Below are positions 50,512 to 61,327 of a DNA stretch of 64,000 nt, piece after piece (the stretch's first letter is position 1; every line of letters starts with the position of its first letter). The position numbers were made by a program, and so were the translations under genes. Source of the stretch: Prauserella rugosa (GTDB taxonomy: Bacteria > Actinomycetota > Actinomycetes > Mycobacteriales > Pseudonocardiaceae); NCBI RefSeq assembly GCF_000719975.1, contig NZ_JOIJ01000011.1, positions 124,001 to 188,000 on the forward strand, in the 5' to 3' direction. The notes beneath the pieces were generated by a model. That model saw only the letters and a list, made by a program, of their open reading frames with translations, made no database searches and was not told where the DNA came from.

Positions 50512-53500
50512 GTGTCAGGTCGGGCCGGCAACACGGAGAGCGACACAGCCACCGAAGCCGCCCGCCCCGGCACTCCCGCCGCCTCTCCCCCTTCCCCGAC
50601 CGCCGCGAGCCACAACGGCACCGCAGGCACCGCAGGCACCGACAGCGCCGGCGGGGCCCGGGGCGGCTGGGTCCGCCGGATCGCCGCGGCGTGCTGGCGG
50701 CACCCGATCCTCGTCGTGCTGTCGCTCGGCGCGGCGATCCTCGGCGTCGGGGTGCAGGCCGCCAGTCCGCTGCTCATCCGCGACGGCATCGACACCGCGG
50801 TCGCCGGTTCCACCGACGGGCTCGGCGTGCTCGCTGTCGCCCTGCTCGCCCTGCATCTGCTCGCCTTCGGTGCCGCGTTCGGGCGCCGCTACGTCGGGGG
50901 CAGACTGGCCCTCGACGTCCAGCACGATCTGCGCCGCTCGGTGTTCGCCGCGGTGTCCCGCCTCGACGGCGGCAAGCAGGACTCGCTGCGCACCGGGCAG
51001 ATCGTTTCGCGTGCGATCACGGATCTGCAGCTCGTCACCGGATTCCTGATGCAGGTGCCGCTGTCGGCGGGCTCGGTCGTGTTCGCGGTCCTCGCGCTGG
51101 CCGCGATGCTGTGGATGTCGCCGCTGCTCACCGTGATCGCGCTGGTCGTCGCTCCTGCTGTGGCGATCGTCCTGGCCGTCAGCAGACGCAAGCTGTTCCC
51201 CGCGACCTGGTCCGCCCAGCAACGTGCCGCCGAGATCGCCCAGCACGTCGAGGAGACCGTGACGGGCGTGCGGGTGGTCAAGGGATTCGGCCAGGAGGAG
51301 CGCGAGACCGGCAGGCTGTCGCGCGCGGCACGGACACTCTTCGCCGAACGCCTCCGCGCAGCCAAGCTCTCGGCGGTGCCGACCGCGACCACCGCCGCAC
51401 TGCCTGCCGCCGGCCAGATCGCCGTCCTCGCCGTCGGTGGTGTCCTGGCCCTGCGCGGCGACATCAGCCTCGGCACGTTCCTGGCCTTCGCCACCTACGT
51501 CTCGTCGTTGACGGGGCCCGCACGCATGCTCGCGAGCCTCGTGGTGCAGGCGCAGCTGACCCGTGCAGGCGCCGAGCGCGTGCACGAGCTGATCGACGCC
51601 CAGCCGGAGGTCCGCGAACGTGCCGACCCCACGCCCGTCCCCGACGGTCCGCTCGACGTCGCACTCGACGACGTCCGGTTCGGTTACACCCTGTCCGAGC
51701 CGGTACTCGACGGCATGTCGCTACGCGCCCGTCCCGGCGAGACCCTCGCACTCGTCGGAACCGCCGGTTCCGGCAAGTCGACCATCTCGCTCCTGCTGCC
51801 GCGGTTCTACGACGTGCACGAGGGTGAGGTGCGCATCGGCGGGGTCGACGTCCGCGACCTCGGACTGACCGAGCTGCGCCGCACGGTGGGCGTGGTGTTC
51901 GAGGAAGCGTTCCTCTTCTCGACGACCGTGCGCGACAACATCGCCTACGGCAGGCCGGACGCCTCCGACGAGGAGGTCGTCGCCGCCGCGAAGGCGGCCG
52001 AGGCCCACGAGTTCATCAGCGCACTGCCCGACGGGTACGACACGCTGGTCGGCGAACGCGGGCTGACGCTGTCGGGCGGCCAGCGCCAACGCCTCGGCCT
52101 GGCCAGGGCACTGCTCACCGACCCGCGGATCCTCGTGCTCGACGACGCCACGTCCGCGGTCGACACCGCCACCGAAGCGGCCATCCACGACACCCTGCGC
52201 AGCGTCATGCGCGAGCGCACGACCCTGCTGATCGCCCACCGTCGCTCGACCCTCTCGCTCGCCGACCGGATCGCGGTGCTCGACGCGGGCAGGGTCGTCG
52301 ACGTCGGCACCGCCGACGAGCTCGAAAGCCGATGTGCGCTCTACCGCGATCTGGTCTCCGGCCCGGACGACGACGCGGAGGCACCGGGCAGGCAGGCACC
52401 GCGGGAGCCGGGGCCGGACGGCACCACGCCCGAACTGTGGCCGGAGCCCCACTCGACGGAACCGGCGGTCTCGGCAAGTCGGCCTGGACGTGGCGGTCCA
52501 GGAGCCAGCGCCTCCCTCGACCTGCCTCCGACGCCCGAACTCCTCGAACGGGTCCGCGCGCTGCCTCCCGCCACCGACCGACCCGACCTCGGCGAGCTCG
52601 ATCCCACGGCTCCGGATCCGCGCTTCCGGCTGGCGGGGCTGCTTCGGCCCGTGCGGGCCCTGCTCGCGGCCGTCATCGCACTCGTGGCCGTCGACGCGCT
52701 GGCCACCCTGGCGATCCCCGCGCTGTACCAGCGCGGCGTCGACGAGGGCGTGCGCACCGGTGTGGAGTCGGTCGTGCTCGTGGCCGCGGCGATCGGGCTC
52801 GGCGTGATCGTGCTCGACTGGATCGCGGTGGCCCTGCAGACCCGCCTCACTGCCCGCACCGGCGAATCGGTCCTGTACCTGTTGCGTGTCCGCAGCTACG
52901 CACACCTGCAACGGCTCGGCCTCGACTACTACGAGCGCGAACTGTCCGGCCGCATCATGACCCGGATGACCACCGACGTCGACGCGCTGTCGACGTTCCT
53001 GCAGACGGGCCTGGCGACCGCGGTCGTCAGCGTACTGACCCTCGTGGGCATCAGCGTCGCCCTGATCGCCACCGACCCCGGGCTGGCGCTGTACGTGTTC
53101 GCGGTGCTGCCCGTGCTCGTCCTCGCCACGGTGGTGTTCCGCAGGCGAGCCTCCGCCGCCTACACCGAGGCCCGCGAACGGGTCAGCGCGGTCAACGCCG
53201 ACATGCAGGAGAACGTCAGCGGGCTGCGCGTCGCCCAGGCCTACACCCGTGAGGAGCGCTCCGCGGCCGACTTCGCCTCCCGCAGCGACGCCTACCGGCG
53301 TTCGCGGCTGCGGGCCCAGCGCTACGTGGCCACGTACTTCCCGTTCGTCACCCTGCTGTCCGGTGTCGCCGAGGTGCTGGTCCTCGCCGCGGGGGCGAGT
53401 CGCGTCGCCGAGGGCACACTCTCGCCCGGTGTGCTGATGGCGTTCGTGCTGTATCTGGGCCTGTTCTTTTCGCCGGTCCAGCAGCTGTCGTCGGTGTTCG

Positions 53501-54360
53501 ACGGCTACCAGCAGGCGAAGGTCGGCCTCCGGCGCATCGGCGACCTGCTGCGCACGCCGACGTCGGTGCCTGCCCCGGACAACCCGGTTGCCGTCCCCGA
53601 GCGGCTGCGCGGGGACGTCCGGCTCACCGACGTCGGGTTCCACTACCCCGGTACCGAGACACCCGCGCTCGCCGACGTCTCGCTCGACGTGCCCGCCGGG
53701 ACCACGGTCGCGTTCGTCGGTGCGACGGGTGCGGGCAAGTCGACCGCCGTCAAGCTCCTGGCCCGGTTCTACGACGCCACCTCCGGCACGGTGTGCATCG
53801 ACGGCGTCGACGTACGCGACTACGACCTGGCCGCGTTGCGCGCCCGCGTCGGGGTGGTGCCGCAGGAACCGCACCTGTTCGCGGGCACGGTCGCCGACAA
53901 CGTCCGCTACGGACGGCCGGACGCCACCGACGCCGAGGTGGAGCGGGCCGTCCGCGCGGTCGGCGCACTCGACGGCATCGCCGCCCTTCCGGAGGGCTTC
54001 GCCCAGCAGGTCGGCGAACGCGGACGCGCGTTGTCGGCGGGCCAGCGGCAGCTCGTCGCACTGGCCAGGGCGCAGCTCGTCGATCCCGACGTGTTGTTGC
54101 TCGATGAGGCGACCGCGGCCCTCGACCCGTCCACCGAGAGCGCCGTGCTGCGCGCCACGGACCGGCTCGCCGCGTCCCGCACCACCTTCGTGGTGGCCCA
54201 CCGGCTCGCGACGGCGGCGCGCGCCGACCGGATCGTCGTCCTCGACCACGGGCGGATCGCCGAGGAGGGCACGCACGCCGAGCTCATCGCCGCCGACAGT
54301 GCCTACGCCCGGCTCTGGCGCCTGGGCAACGAGGCGCACGGCTCACCCGACGCGGCATAG
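50512..54360 (+). CDS. Fused heterodimer-type ABC exporter (two TMD-NBD halves)
   Basis: A 1282-residue full transporter. Half 1: helices at about 60-340, Walker A GTAGSGKST (416-424), signature LSGGQ (520-524), Walker B ILVLDD with Asp545 in place of the catalytic Glu, and Glu464 where the Q-loop Gln normally is. Half 2: Walker A GATGAGKST (1070-1078), signature LSAGQ (1174-1178), Walker B LLLDE with Glu1199. So one ATP site (half-1 Walker plus LSAGQ) is degenerate and the other canonical, as in asymmetric exporters such as TM287/288 and mycobacterial Rv0194. The linker is Pro/Gly/Asp-rich (about 620-690). GTG 50512, 20 bases after the ABC-2 permease; may be co-transcribed. Confidence 0.94.
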   Translation: MSGRAGNTESDTATEAARPGTPAASPPSPTAASHNGTAGTAGTDSAGGARGGWVRRIAAACWRHPILVVLSLGAAILGVGVQAASPLLIRDGIDTAVAGSTDGLGVLAVALLALHLLAFGAAFGRRYVGGRLALDVQHDLRRSVFAAVSRLDGGKQDSLRTGQIVSRAITDLQLVTGFLMQVPLSAGSVVFAVLALAAMLWMSPLLTVIALVVAPAVAIVLAVSRRKLFPATWSAQQRAAEIAQHVEETVTGVRVVKGFGQEERETGRLSRAARTLFAERLRAAKLSAVPTATTAALPAAGQIAVLAVGGVLALRGDISLGTFLAFATYVSSLTGPARMLASLVVQAQLTRAGAERVHELIDAQPEVRERADPTPVPDGPLDVALDDVRFGYTLSEPVLDGMSLRARPGETLALVGTAGSGKSTISLLLPRFYDVHEGEVRIGGVDVRDLGLTELRRTVGVVFEEAFLFSTTVRDNIAYGRPDASDEEVVAAAKAAEAHEFISALPDGYDTLVGERGLTLSGGQRQRLGLARALLTDPRILVLDDATSAVDTATEAAIHDTLRSVMRERTTLLIAHRRSTLSLADRIAVLDAGRVVDVGTADELESRCALYRDLVSGPDDDAEAPGRQAPREPGPDGTTPELWPEPHSTEPAVSASRPGRGGPGASASLDLPPTPELLERVRALPPATDRPDLGELDPTAPDPRFRLAGLLRPVRALLAAVIALVAVDALATLAIPALYQRGVDEGVRTGVESVVLVAAAIGLGVIVLDWIAVALQTRLTARTGESVLYLLRVRSYAHLQRLGLDYYERELSGRIMTRMTTDVDALSTFLQTGLATAVVSVLTLVGISVALIATDPGLALYVFAVLPVLVLATVVFRRRASAAYTEARERVSAVNADMQENVSGLRVAQAYTREERSAADFASRSDAYRRSRLRAQRYVATYFPFVTLLSGVAEVLVLAAGASRVAEGTLSPGVLMAFVLYLGLFFSPVQQLSSVFDGYQQAKVGLRRIGDLLRTPTSVPAPDNPVAVPERLRGDVRLTDVGFHYPGTETPALADVSLDVPAGTTVAFVGATGAGKSTAVKLLARFYDATSGTVCIDGVDVRDYDLAALRARVGVVPQEPHLFAGTVADNVRYGRPDATDAEVERAVRAVGALDGIAALPEGFAQQVGERGRALSAGQRQLVALARAQLVDPDVLLLDEATAALDPSTESAVLRATDRLAASRTTFVVAHRLATAARADRIVVLDHGRIAEEGTHAELIAADSAYARLWRLGNEAHGSPDAA

Positions 54361-54382
54361 GCGCATCCGGCTCGGCCGGTCA

Positions 54383-54424
54383 CCGGCGGACGGGACTGAC
54401 CGCGAGCTCGGCCCCGTCCGCCGG
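54383..54424 (+). terminator. Terminator after the ABC exporter
   Basis: CCGGCGGACGGG (54383-54394) pairs perfectly with CCCGTCCGCCGG (54413-54424), 18-base loop, 22 bases after the exporter stop. Confidence 0.7.
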
Positions 54425-54703
54425 AGCCCCGTGCCGCACGTCGCCGTGAGCCGTTGGTGCCAACGAGTGGTGCCCGCATGAGACACCTCACGAAGCACGG
54501 CCCCCACCGCGACCTTCCGTACCCTCCTGGGTGTAAGCGGGCGTACGCCCTGCGGCCGGTATCGATTCAGTGAGGAATCGCGGGCCTCCTGCCGGACGAA
54601 ACGGGCCCGAAGTGCGAGTTCGGTGACTGGGGCGACAAGCCGGGGGGTTAGCCTGGTACGCGCGTAATTGGCACATCGAGACAGATAGAGGCGAGTCCCA
54701 GCC
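54425..54703 (+). promoter_or_regulatory. Upstream region of kgd
   Basis: A 279-base noncoding stretch. Short AT-rich patches (TATCGATTCAGTGAGGAATCG near 54559 is a CGATTC/GAATCG dyad, here CGATT and AATCG) and a TTAGCCTGGTAC near 54648 could contain the promoter, but no clear -35/-10 pair can be assigned. GAGGCGAG lies 9 bases before the GTG start of kgd. No reading frame is supported. Confidence 0.35.
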
Positions 54704-57700
54704 GTGTCCAGCAGCAGCCCTGCGTCACAGTTCGGCCCCAACGAGTGGCTCGTCGAGGAAATGTACGACCAGTTCCTCGCCGACCCTTCTTCCGTCGACG
54801 CCGCGTGGCATGAGTTCTTTGCCGACTTCTCCCCCACGCAAGAACGAAAGCCGGACACGACCGACGCGGCGCCCTCGGCCAACGGCCACGGATCGGCCAA
54901 GGCCGCCGCCGCTCCCTCGACCGCCCCGGCCGAGCAGCCCGCGCAGGCCGAACCGAAGCAGGCCGAGCCCAAGAAGGCCGAACCGCAGCAGGCCCAGCAG
55001 GCCGCTCCCGCGAAGCCCACGCCCAAGCCCGCACCGCAGCCCGCCGAGAAGGGCGCGAGCTCCGGACAGTCCGGCCAGGCAGCCAAGGCCGAGAAGGCGG
55101 ACAAGGCCGAGAAGCAGGCGAAGTCCGAGCCGGAGACCAAGGTCCTGCGCGGCGCCGCCGCGGCCATCGCGAAGAACATGGACGCCTCGCTGAGCGTCCC
55201 GACCGCGACGAGTGTGCGTGCGGTGCCGGCCAAGCTGATGGCCGACAACCGCATCGTCATCAACAACCACCTCAAGCGCACCCGCGGTGGGAAGATCTCG
55301 TTCACGCACCTCATCGGCTACGCGATGATCCGTGCGCTGCACGACTTCCCGAACATGAACCGCCACTACACGGTGGTCGACGGCAAGCCGCACGCGGTGA
55401 CGCCCGAGCACGTCAACATCGGCCTCGCGATCGACATGAAGGGCAAGGACGGCGCCCGCAACCTCGTCGTCGCGTCCATCAAGAACTGCGAGAACATGTC
55501 GTTCCTGCAGTTCTGGCAGGCCTACGAGGACATCGTCCGCAAGGCCCGCAACAACAAGCTCACCGCGGACGACTTCTCCGGCACCACGATCTCGCTGACC
55601 AACCCGGGCGGCATCGGCACCAACCACTCGGTGCCGCGGCTGCAGTCGGGCCAGGGCACGATCATCGGCGTCGGTGCGATGCAGTACCCGGCCCACTACG
55701 AGGGCACGAGCGAGAAGACCCTCATCGACCTGGGCGTCAGCAAGATCATGACGCTCACGTCGACCTATGACCACCGCATCATCCAGGGCGCGGAGTCGGG
55801 CGAGTTCCTCAAGCGCATCCACGAGCTGCTGCTCGGCGCGGACGGGTTCTACGACGACATCTTCACCTCGCTGCGCATCCCGTACGAGCCGGTGCGCTGG
55901 GTGTCCGACATCCCCGAGGGCGAGATCGACAAGACTGCCCGGGTGCTCGAGCTGATCGACGCCTACCGGATGCGCGGCCACCTGATGGCCGACACCGACC
56001 CGCTGAACTACCGCCAGCGCCGCCACGAGGACCTCGACGTCCTCTCGCACGGGCTGACGCTGTGGGACCTGGACCGCGAGTTCGCCGTCGGCGGTTTCGC
56101 GGGCCAGGAGAAGATGAAGCTGCGCGACGTCCTCGGCGTGCTGCGCGACTCGTACTGCCGCACGGTCGGCGTCGAGTACACGCACATCCTCGACCCGGAC
56201 GAGCGCCGCTGGATCCAGGACCGCGTCGAGATCCCGCACGACAAGCCCGAGCCCACGGTGCAGAAGTACGTGCTGAGCAAGCTCAACGCGGCCGAGGCGT
56301 TCGAGACGTTCCTGCAGACCAAGTACGTCGGCCAGAAGCGGTTCTCGCTCGAGGGCGGCGAGACGGTCATCCCGATGCTCGACACGCTGCTGGACAAGGC
56401 CGCCGAGCACAGCCTCGACGAGGTCGTCATCGGCATGCCGCACCGTGGCCGCCTGAACGTGCTGGCCAACATCGTCGGTAAGCCGATCTCGCAGATCTTC
56501 CGCGAGTTCGAGGGCAACCTCGACCCCGGCCAGGCGCACGGCTCCGGTGACGTGAAGTACCACCTCGGCGCCGAGGGCAAGTACTTCCGCATGTTCGGCG
56601 ACGGCGAGACCCGCGTGTCGCTGACGGCGAACCCGTCGCACCTGGAGACGGTCGACCCGGTGCTCGAGGGCATCGTGCGCGCCAAGCAGGACATCCTCGA
56701 CAAGGGTGGCGACGTCGACGGCTTCACCGTGCTGCCGGTGCTGCTGCACGGTGACGCGGCGTTCGCCGGCCAGGGCGTGGTCGCCGAGACGCTGAACCTC
56801 TCGCTGCTGCGCGGTTACCGCACCGGCGGCACCGTGCACGTGATCATCAACAACCAGGTCGGGTTCACCACGGCGCCCGAGCACGCACGGTCCTCCCAGT
56901 ACGCCACGGACGTCGCGAAGATGATCGGCGCGCCGATCATCCACGTGAACGGCGACGACCCGGAGGCCGCCTACTGGGTCGCGCGGCTGGCGGTCGACTA
57001 CCGCCAGGCGTTCAACAAGGACATCGTGATCGACATGATCTGCTACCGGCGCCGCGGTCACAACGAGGGTGACGATCCCTCGATGACCCAGCCGGGCATG
57101 TACGACATCATCGACACCAAGCGCAGCGTGCGGAAGACCTACACCGAGTCGCTCATCGGCCGCGGTGACATCTCCGTCGAGGAGGCCGAGGCGGCGCTGC
57201 GGGACTTCTCCAGCCAGCTCGAGCACGTCTTCAACGAGGTGCGCGAACTGGAGAAGCACCCGGTGTCGCCGAGCCCGTCGGTCGAGGAGGAGCAGCAGGT
57301 CCCGGCCAACCTGCCCACCGCGGTCACCCGCGAGACCGTCGAGCGCATCGGCGACGCGTTCGTCAACGTGCCCGAGGGCTTCACCCCGCACCCGCGCGTC
57401 AAGCCGGTGATGGACCGCAGGCAGAAGATGTCGCGTGAGGGCGGCATCGACTGGGCGTTCGGTGAGCTGCTCGCGTTCGGCTCGCTGGCGCTGGAGGGCC
57501 GGCTCGTCCGGTTGTCCGGGCAGGACTCCCGTCGCGGCACGTTCACGCAGCGCCACTCGGTGCTGATCGACCGCAACACCGGCAAGGAGTACGCGCCGCT
57601 GCAGCACCTGGCCGACGGCCAGGGCCGCGTGATGATCTACGACTCGGCCCTGTCCGAGTACGCGGCCGTCGGCTTCGAGTACGGCTACTCGGTGGCCAAC

Positions 57701-58474
57701 TCCGACGCGCTGGTGATGTGGGAGGCGCAGTTCGGCGACTTCGTCAACGGCGCCCAGTCGGTCATCGACGAGTACATCTCCTCCGGTGAGGCCAAGTGGG
57801 GCCAGCTCTCCGACGTCGTGCTGCTGCTGCCGCATGGCCACGAGGGCCAGGGCCCGGACCACACCTCCGGCCGGATCGAGCGGTTCCTGCAGCTGTGCGC
57901 CGAAGGGTCGATGACGGTGGCCGTGCCGTCGACGCCGGCGAACTACTTCCACCTGCTGCGCCGCCACGCGCTCGACGGTGTGAAGCGTCCGCTGATCGTC
58001 TTCACCCCGAAGTCGATGCTGCGCAACAAGGCCGCGACGTCGAACGTCGAGGACTTCATCGACGACTCGAAGTTCATGTCCGTCATCGACGACGTGGACG
58101 TCGACCCCGCCAAGGCACGCAAGGTGCTGCTCACCTCGGGCAAGCTCTACTGGGAGCTCGTGGCCGAGCGGGCCAAGCGACAGGCCGACGACGTCGCGAT
58201 CGTGCGCATCGAGCAGTACTACCCGCTGCCGAAGCGGAAGATCGCGGCCGCGCTCGAGCGCTACACCTCGGCCAAGCAGATCGTGTGGGTGCAGGAGGAG
58301 CCGGAGAACCAGGGCGCCTGGCCGTTCTTCGGCCTGAACCTGCCGCGCAAGCTGCCCGAGCTGTTCGCGGACCTCGACGTCGTGGCGCGGCGCCCGATGG
58401 CAGCCCCGTCGGCCGGCTCGTCGAAGGTGCACGAGGTCGAGCAGAAGGCGCTCATCACGAGGGCCTTCGAGTAA
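54704..58474 (+). CDS. kgd: Multifunctional 2-oxoglutarate metabolism enzyme (2-oxoglutarate decarboxylase/dehydrogenase E1-E2)
   Basis: A 1256-residue protein of the actinobacterial Kgd type. An N-terminal segment ([19 protein letters not shown]) is followed by a long Ala/Pro/Lys/Glu linker (about 45-150), an E2-like acyltransferase domain without a lipoyl domain (residues about 150-390; catalytic His357 in [15 protein letters not shown]), and the E1 thiamine domain (about 400-1256; [35 protein letters not shown]). It serves as the E1 of the 2-oxoglutarate dehydrogenase complex and can decarboxylate 2-oxoglutarate or make 2-hydroxy-3-oxoadipate. GTG 54704. The linker length and composition are the variable part of the family. 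Confidence 0.97.
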   Translation: MSSSSPASQFGPNEWLVEEMYDQFLADPSSVDAAWHEFFADFSPTQERKPDTTDAAPSANGHGSAKAAAAPSTAPAEQPAQAEPKQAEPKKAEPQQAQQAAPAKPTPKPAPQPAEKGASSGQSGQAAKAEKADKAEKQAKSEPETKVLRGAAAAIAKNMDASLSVPTATSVRAVPAKLMADNRIVINNHLKRTRGGKISFTHLIGYAMIRALHDFPNMNRHYTVVDGKPHAVTPEHVNIGLAIDMKGKDGARNLVVASIKNCENMSFLQFWQAYEDIVRKARNNKLTADDFSGTTISLTNPGGIGTNHSVPRLQSGQGTIIGVGAMQYPAHYEGTSEKTLIDLGVSKIMTLTSTYDHRIIQGAESGEFLKRIHELLLGADGFYDDIFTSLRIPYEPVRWVSDIPEGEIDKTARVLELIDAYRMRGHLMADTDPLNYRQRRHEDLDVLSHGLTLWDLDREFAVGGFAGQEKMKLRDVLGVLRDSYCRTVGVEYTHILDPDERRWIQDRVEIPHDKPEPTVQKYVLSKLNAAEAFETFLQTKYVGQKRFSLEGGETVIPMLDTLLDKAAEHSLDEVVIGMPHRGRLNVLANIVGKPISQIFREFEGNLDPGQAHGSGDVKYHLGAEGKYFRMFGDGETRVSLTANPSHLETVDPVLEGIVRAKQDILDKGGDVDGFTVLPVLLHGDAAFAGQGVVAETLNLSLLRGYRTGGTVHVIINNQVGFTTAPEHARSSQYATDVAKMIGAPIIHVNGDDPEAAYWVARLAVDYRQAFNKDIVIDMICYRRRGHNEGDDPSMTQPGMYDIIDTKRSVRKTYTESLIGRGDISVEEAEAALRDFSSQLEHVFNEVRELEKHPVSPSPSVEEEQQVPANLPTAVTRETVERIGDAFVNVPEGFTPHPRVKPVMDRRQKMSREGGIDWAFGELLAFGSLALEGRLVRLSGQDSRRGTFTQRHSVLIDRNTGKEYAPLQHLADGQGRVMIYDSALSEYAAVGFEYGYSVANSDALVMWEAQFGDFVNGAQSVIDEYISSGEAKWGQLSDVVLLLPHGHEGQGPDHTSGRIERFLQLCAEGSMTVAVPSTPANYFHLLRRHALDGVKRPLIVFTPKSMLRNKAATSNVEDFIDDSKFMSVIDDVDVDPAKARKVLLTSGKLYWELVAERAKRQADDVAIVRIEQYYPLPKRKIAAALERYTSAKQIVWVQEEPENQGAWPFFGLNLPRKLPELFADLDVVARRPMAAPSAGSSKVHEVEQKALITRAFE

Positions 58475-58485
58475 GCCTCACGCAA

Positions 58486-58523
58486 CACGGGGCCCGGCGG
58501 ATCGCGATCCGCCGGGCCCCGTG
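58486..58523. terminator. 38-bp perfect palindrome, bidirectional terminator
   Basis: CACGGGGCCCGGCGGATCG (58486-58504) is followed immediately by its exact complement (58505-58523), between convergent kgd and the subtilase gene. Its left part includes the CGCAACACGGGGCCC string (58481-58495) also seen in the repeat array at 20814. Confidence 0.78.
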
Positions 58524-58541
58524 CATGTTCGGCACTGGACG

Positions 58542-60107
58542 TCAGAGGCTCAGCGTCCAGCTGTTCAGCGTGCCCGTGTCGTAGACGAACGAGTCGGTGA
58601 CCTTCAGGGTCCACTCGCCGTCGACCTCGGTCACGCCGGACAGGTCGACGGTGTAGGTCTCGGTGATGTCGGTGCCCGAGTCGAACGAGGCCTGCTTGAG
58701 GGAGAACTCGGCACCGCCCGGAGCGATGAGGTCGAGGGCGATGTCACCGCGGTAGGTGTGGGTGATGTCGACCTCGACGGTCGCCTCGGCCGAGGCGGCG
58801 TCGCAGCCGGAGACGGTCACCGTGCTGTCGACCGAGCCGGCGTCGGGGATCGCCGTGACCTCGTCGTTGGTGACGGCCTCACAGGTGCCGGGGTCCGGTT
58901 CCGGCTCGGGGTCCGGGTCGGGCGCCGAGCCGTCGGTGACCACGTTCAGCAGCACGTTGGGCGAGCCCGATCCGGGGTTGCCGACGACGCCCTCCGAGCC
59001 GCCCGCGACGAGCGCGTCACCGACCTGTGCGGGGGTGGCGTCGGGGTTGGCCGCCAGATAGAGCGCCGCGGCGCCGACGACATGCGGGGTCGCCATCGAG
59101 GTACCCGAGATCGTGTTCTCGGAGGTGTCGGAGTCGATCCACGCCGAGGTGATGTCGCTGCCCGGCGCGAAGATGTCCACACAGGAGCCGATGTTCGAGA
59201 AGCTCGAGCGCGCGTCGGTCTCGGTGGTGGAGCCCACCGTGAGTCCCTCCGGCACACGTGCGGGCGAGGAGTTGCACGCGTCCGCGCCGCTGTCGTTGCC
59301 CGCGGCGAGACCGTAGGTCACCCCGGACGCGATCGAGTTCTGCACCGCGTCGTCGATCGCGGCCGACGCGCTGCCACCGAGGCTCATGTTCGCCACCGAA
59401 GGGCCGGAGGCGTTCTCGGTGACCCAGTCGATGCCGGCGATGACCTGCTCGTTGGTGCCGCTGCCCTGGCAGTTCAGCACGCGGACCGCTACCAGGTCGG
59501 CGCTCTTGGCCACGCCGTACTCGCTGCCGCCGACGGTGCCCGCCACGTGCGTGCCGTGGCCGTTGCAGTCCTCGGCGTCGCCACCGCTGTCGACGGCGTC
59601 GAATCCGGCCGTGGCGCGACCGCCGAAGTCCTGGTGCGACGTCATGATCCCGGTGTCGATGATGTAGGCGGTGACGCCCTCACCCTCGTTCGGATAGGTG
59701 TAGGTGCCGTCGAGCGGCAACTCCGCCTGGTCGATCCGGTCGAGGCCCCACGACGGCGGATCGGTCTGGTCGGCCATCGTGTGCACGGTCTGCACCTGCT
59801 CGACGTAGTCGACGGCGGGGTTCGCCGCGACCCGCTCGGCCAGCGCCTCCGACATGTCGGCCGAGTAGCCGTTGAGGACGGTCGAGAACGTGTGGTTGAC
59901 CTCGCCGCCCAGGTCGGCCGCGGTGGTCTGCACCCCGTCCTTCAGCACGACGATGTACTTGCCCTCGACCGCCGTCGCGGACCCGGCACCGAGCACGGTG
60001 CCCTCCTGCGGTACCGCGTTGGCGGTCCCCGCCATGCTCAGCGTGACGGCCACGGCGGCGGTACCCGCCCCGGCGAGCACGCCGATCCTGCGTTTGTCGC
60101 TACGCAC
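58542..60107 (-). CDS. Secreted S8 subtilisin-like protease with P domain
   Basis: A 521-residue extracellular protease. Signal peptide about 1-31 (ending TANAV), then an I9 inhibitor propeptide (YIVVLKDGV, about 50-110), the peptidase domain with Asp151 (AYIIDTGI), His184 (CNGHGTHVAG), Asn271 (AAGNDSG) and Ser337 (SGTSMATPH), a Pro/Asp/Glu linker at 395-407, and a C-terminal P-like beta domain (about 409-521). Close to the proteinase K/alkaline serine exoprotease group. GTG 60107 with GGAAGG. Cys pairs suggest disulfide bonds. Confidence 0.94.
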   Translation of the reverse strand: MRSDKRRIGVLAGAGTAAVAVTLSMAGTANAVPQEGTVLGAGSATAVEGKYIVVLKDGVQTTAADLGGEVNHTFSTVLNGYSADMSEALAERVAANPAVDYVEQVQTVHTMADQTDPPSWGLDRIDQAELPLDGTYTYPNEGEGVTAYIIDTGIMTSHQDFGGRATAGFDAVDSGGDAEDCNGHGTHVAGTVGGSEYGVAKSADLVAVRVLNCQGSGTNEQVIAGIDWVTENASGPSVANMSLGGSASAAIDDAVQNSIASGVTYGLAAGNDSGADACNSSPARVPEGLTVGSTTETDARSSFSNIGSCVDIFAPGSDITSAWIDSDTSENTISGTSMATPHVVGAAALYLAANPDATPAQVGDALVAGGSEGVVGNPGSGSPNVLLNVVTDGSAPDPDPEPEPDPGTCEAVTNDEVTAIPDAGSVDSTVTVSGCDAASAEATVEVDITHTYRGDIALDLIAPGGAEFSLKQASFDSGTDITETYTVDLSGVTEVDGEWTLKVTDSFVYDTGTLNSWTLSL

Positions 60108-60400
60108 GTTTTTTCCTTCCCTCGCACTTTGTCCGGAATGAACCGAACGGTAAGCGGGAAGGTAGCGAGCGCACATCACCGGCGGATTTCCTGGAATTGC
60201 GACGAAAGTCGGGGTTTGCTCCGTTCACCGCAATCACTGCGTCGCGATGGTCCACACCGGTGGCCGCGGCGCGCTCGAGTTGTGACCGGACGGTGCGTTC
60301 TCCGTTGCACAGCAGCGGAAAAACCCACCGTTCGGCTCCCGACGAAGGTCTGCCACCAACGTCGCGGGCGGCGCGGAGCAACCGCCCGCGCGCGGCGGAA
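60108..60400. other. Intergenic region upstream of the subtilase gene
   Basis: A 293-base gap between two genes on the minus strand. It is relatively AT-rich near 60108-60230 (TTTTTTCC at 60110), which is where the subtilase promoter should lie; no defined -35/-10 pair is clear. The part next to the importer gene (60330-60400) is GC-rich without a perfect hairpin. No gene seen. Confidence 0.35.
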
Positions 60401-61327
60401 TCAACCCTCGCCGAGCCGTGCCAGGAATTCGTCGGCGATATCCGCAGGATTGCGTTTTCGCTCGGAGAACTCGACGTTCAGCTCGGTGAGTTTCTCAGTG
60501 GTGAGTGCGGCCGAGACCCGGTCGAGCGCCGCACGTTCCGGTTTCGACAGTGACCCCTCCGCGGCCAGCGGAACGATGTTCTGGGCGGGGAACATGTGGC
60601 GATCGTCGTCCAACGGCACGAATCCGTTGGCACGCACGGACGCCGACGTGCTGAACATGTTCGCCACCTGGACCTCGCCCGAACGCAGCGCCTCGACGGT
60701 GACCGGGCCGCCCGTGTCCGTCGTGCGGATCTCGGCGAACTCGCAGCCGTACAGCTTCCGGATCTGCCCGCGCCAACGGTCCGCCCACTGCCCCGGCCCG
60801 CCGAAGACGAGCCGATCGCACCGCGGAGCGAGGTCGGAGATGCTGCGGACGCCCTGTGCGGCCAGATCGCCTCGTACGACGAGCATGTCGGTGTTCTGTG
60901 CGGGCGAGGCGGTCAGTACCTCGAGCCCGTCGGGAAGGGCGCCCGGCAGTTCGCGCGAGACCTCCTCCGACGTCGTCGCGCCGGTGTTCTCGTCGAAGTA
61001 GCGCAGCAGGTTGCCGCTGTAGTCGGGTGCCAGGGTCAGCGACCGGTCCTGCAGCGCCTGTACGAGGACCTCACGGCCACCGACCGGCGGGCGCACCGTG
61101 ACGTCGTCGGCACCGGCACTGCGCAGCGCTCCGGCGTAGATCTCGGCCAGCAGCAGGCTTTCGCCGACGTCGGAGGCGCCGATGACGATGCGCCCTTCGT
61201 CGCCGCCCTCGGCTCCGCCGCGCAACGGGTTTCCGCAGGCGGCCACCATCAGGACCGCCACGCACACGGCGACGATCCCGCGCAGACGGCCCGGTGGGTG
61301 TGCGCCGCTGCGCCGCGTCCCGCTCAT
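60401..61327 (-). CDS. Glycine betaine/choline-type substrate-binding lipoprotein
   Basis: A 308-residue extracytoplasmic binding protein. The lipobox is VAACGN with lipid-modified Cys31. The mature part is OpuAC/ProX-like: IVIGASDVGESLLLAEIYAG, LTLAPDYSGNLLRYF and YGCEFAEIRTTDTGGPVTVEAL. It delivers a quaternary amine or related osmoprotectant to the two permeases. Last of four coupled genes (ATGA overlap with the preceding permease gene). Confidence 0.9.
   Translation of the reverse strand: MSGTRRSGAHPPGRLRGIVAVCVAVLMVAACGNPLRGGAEGGDEGRIVIGASDVGESLLLAEIYAGALRSAGADDVTVRPPVGGREVLVQALQDRSLTLAPDYSGNLLRYFDENTGATTSEEVSRELPGALPDGLEVLTASPAQNTDMLVVRGDLAAQGVRSISDLAPRCDRLVFGGPGQWADRWRGQIRKLYGCEFAEIRTTDTGGPVTVEALRSGEVQVANMFSTSASVRANGFVPLDDDRHMFPAQNIVPLAAEGSLSKPERAALDRVSAALTTEKLTELNVEFSERKRNPADIADEFLARLGEG

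Noticed and set aside
54725..58432. A 1235-codon open frame on the minus strand within kgd
   Set aside because: Pure shadow of kgd, with low-complexity His/Val/Arg/Leu composition and no motifs.
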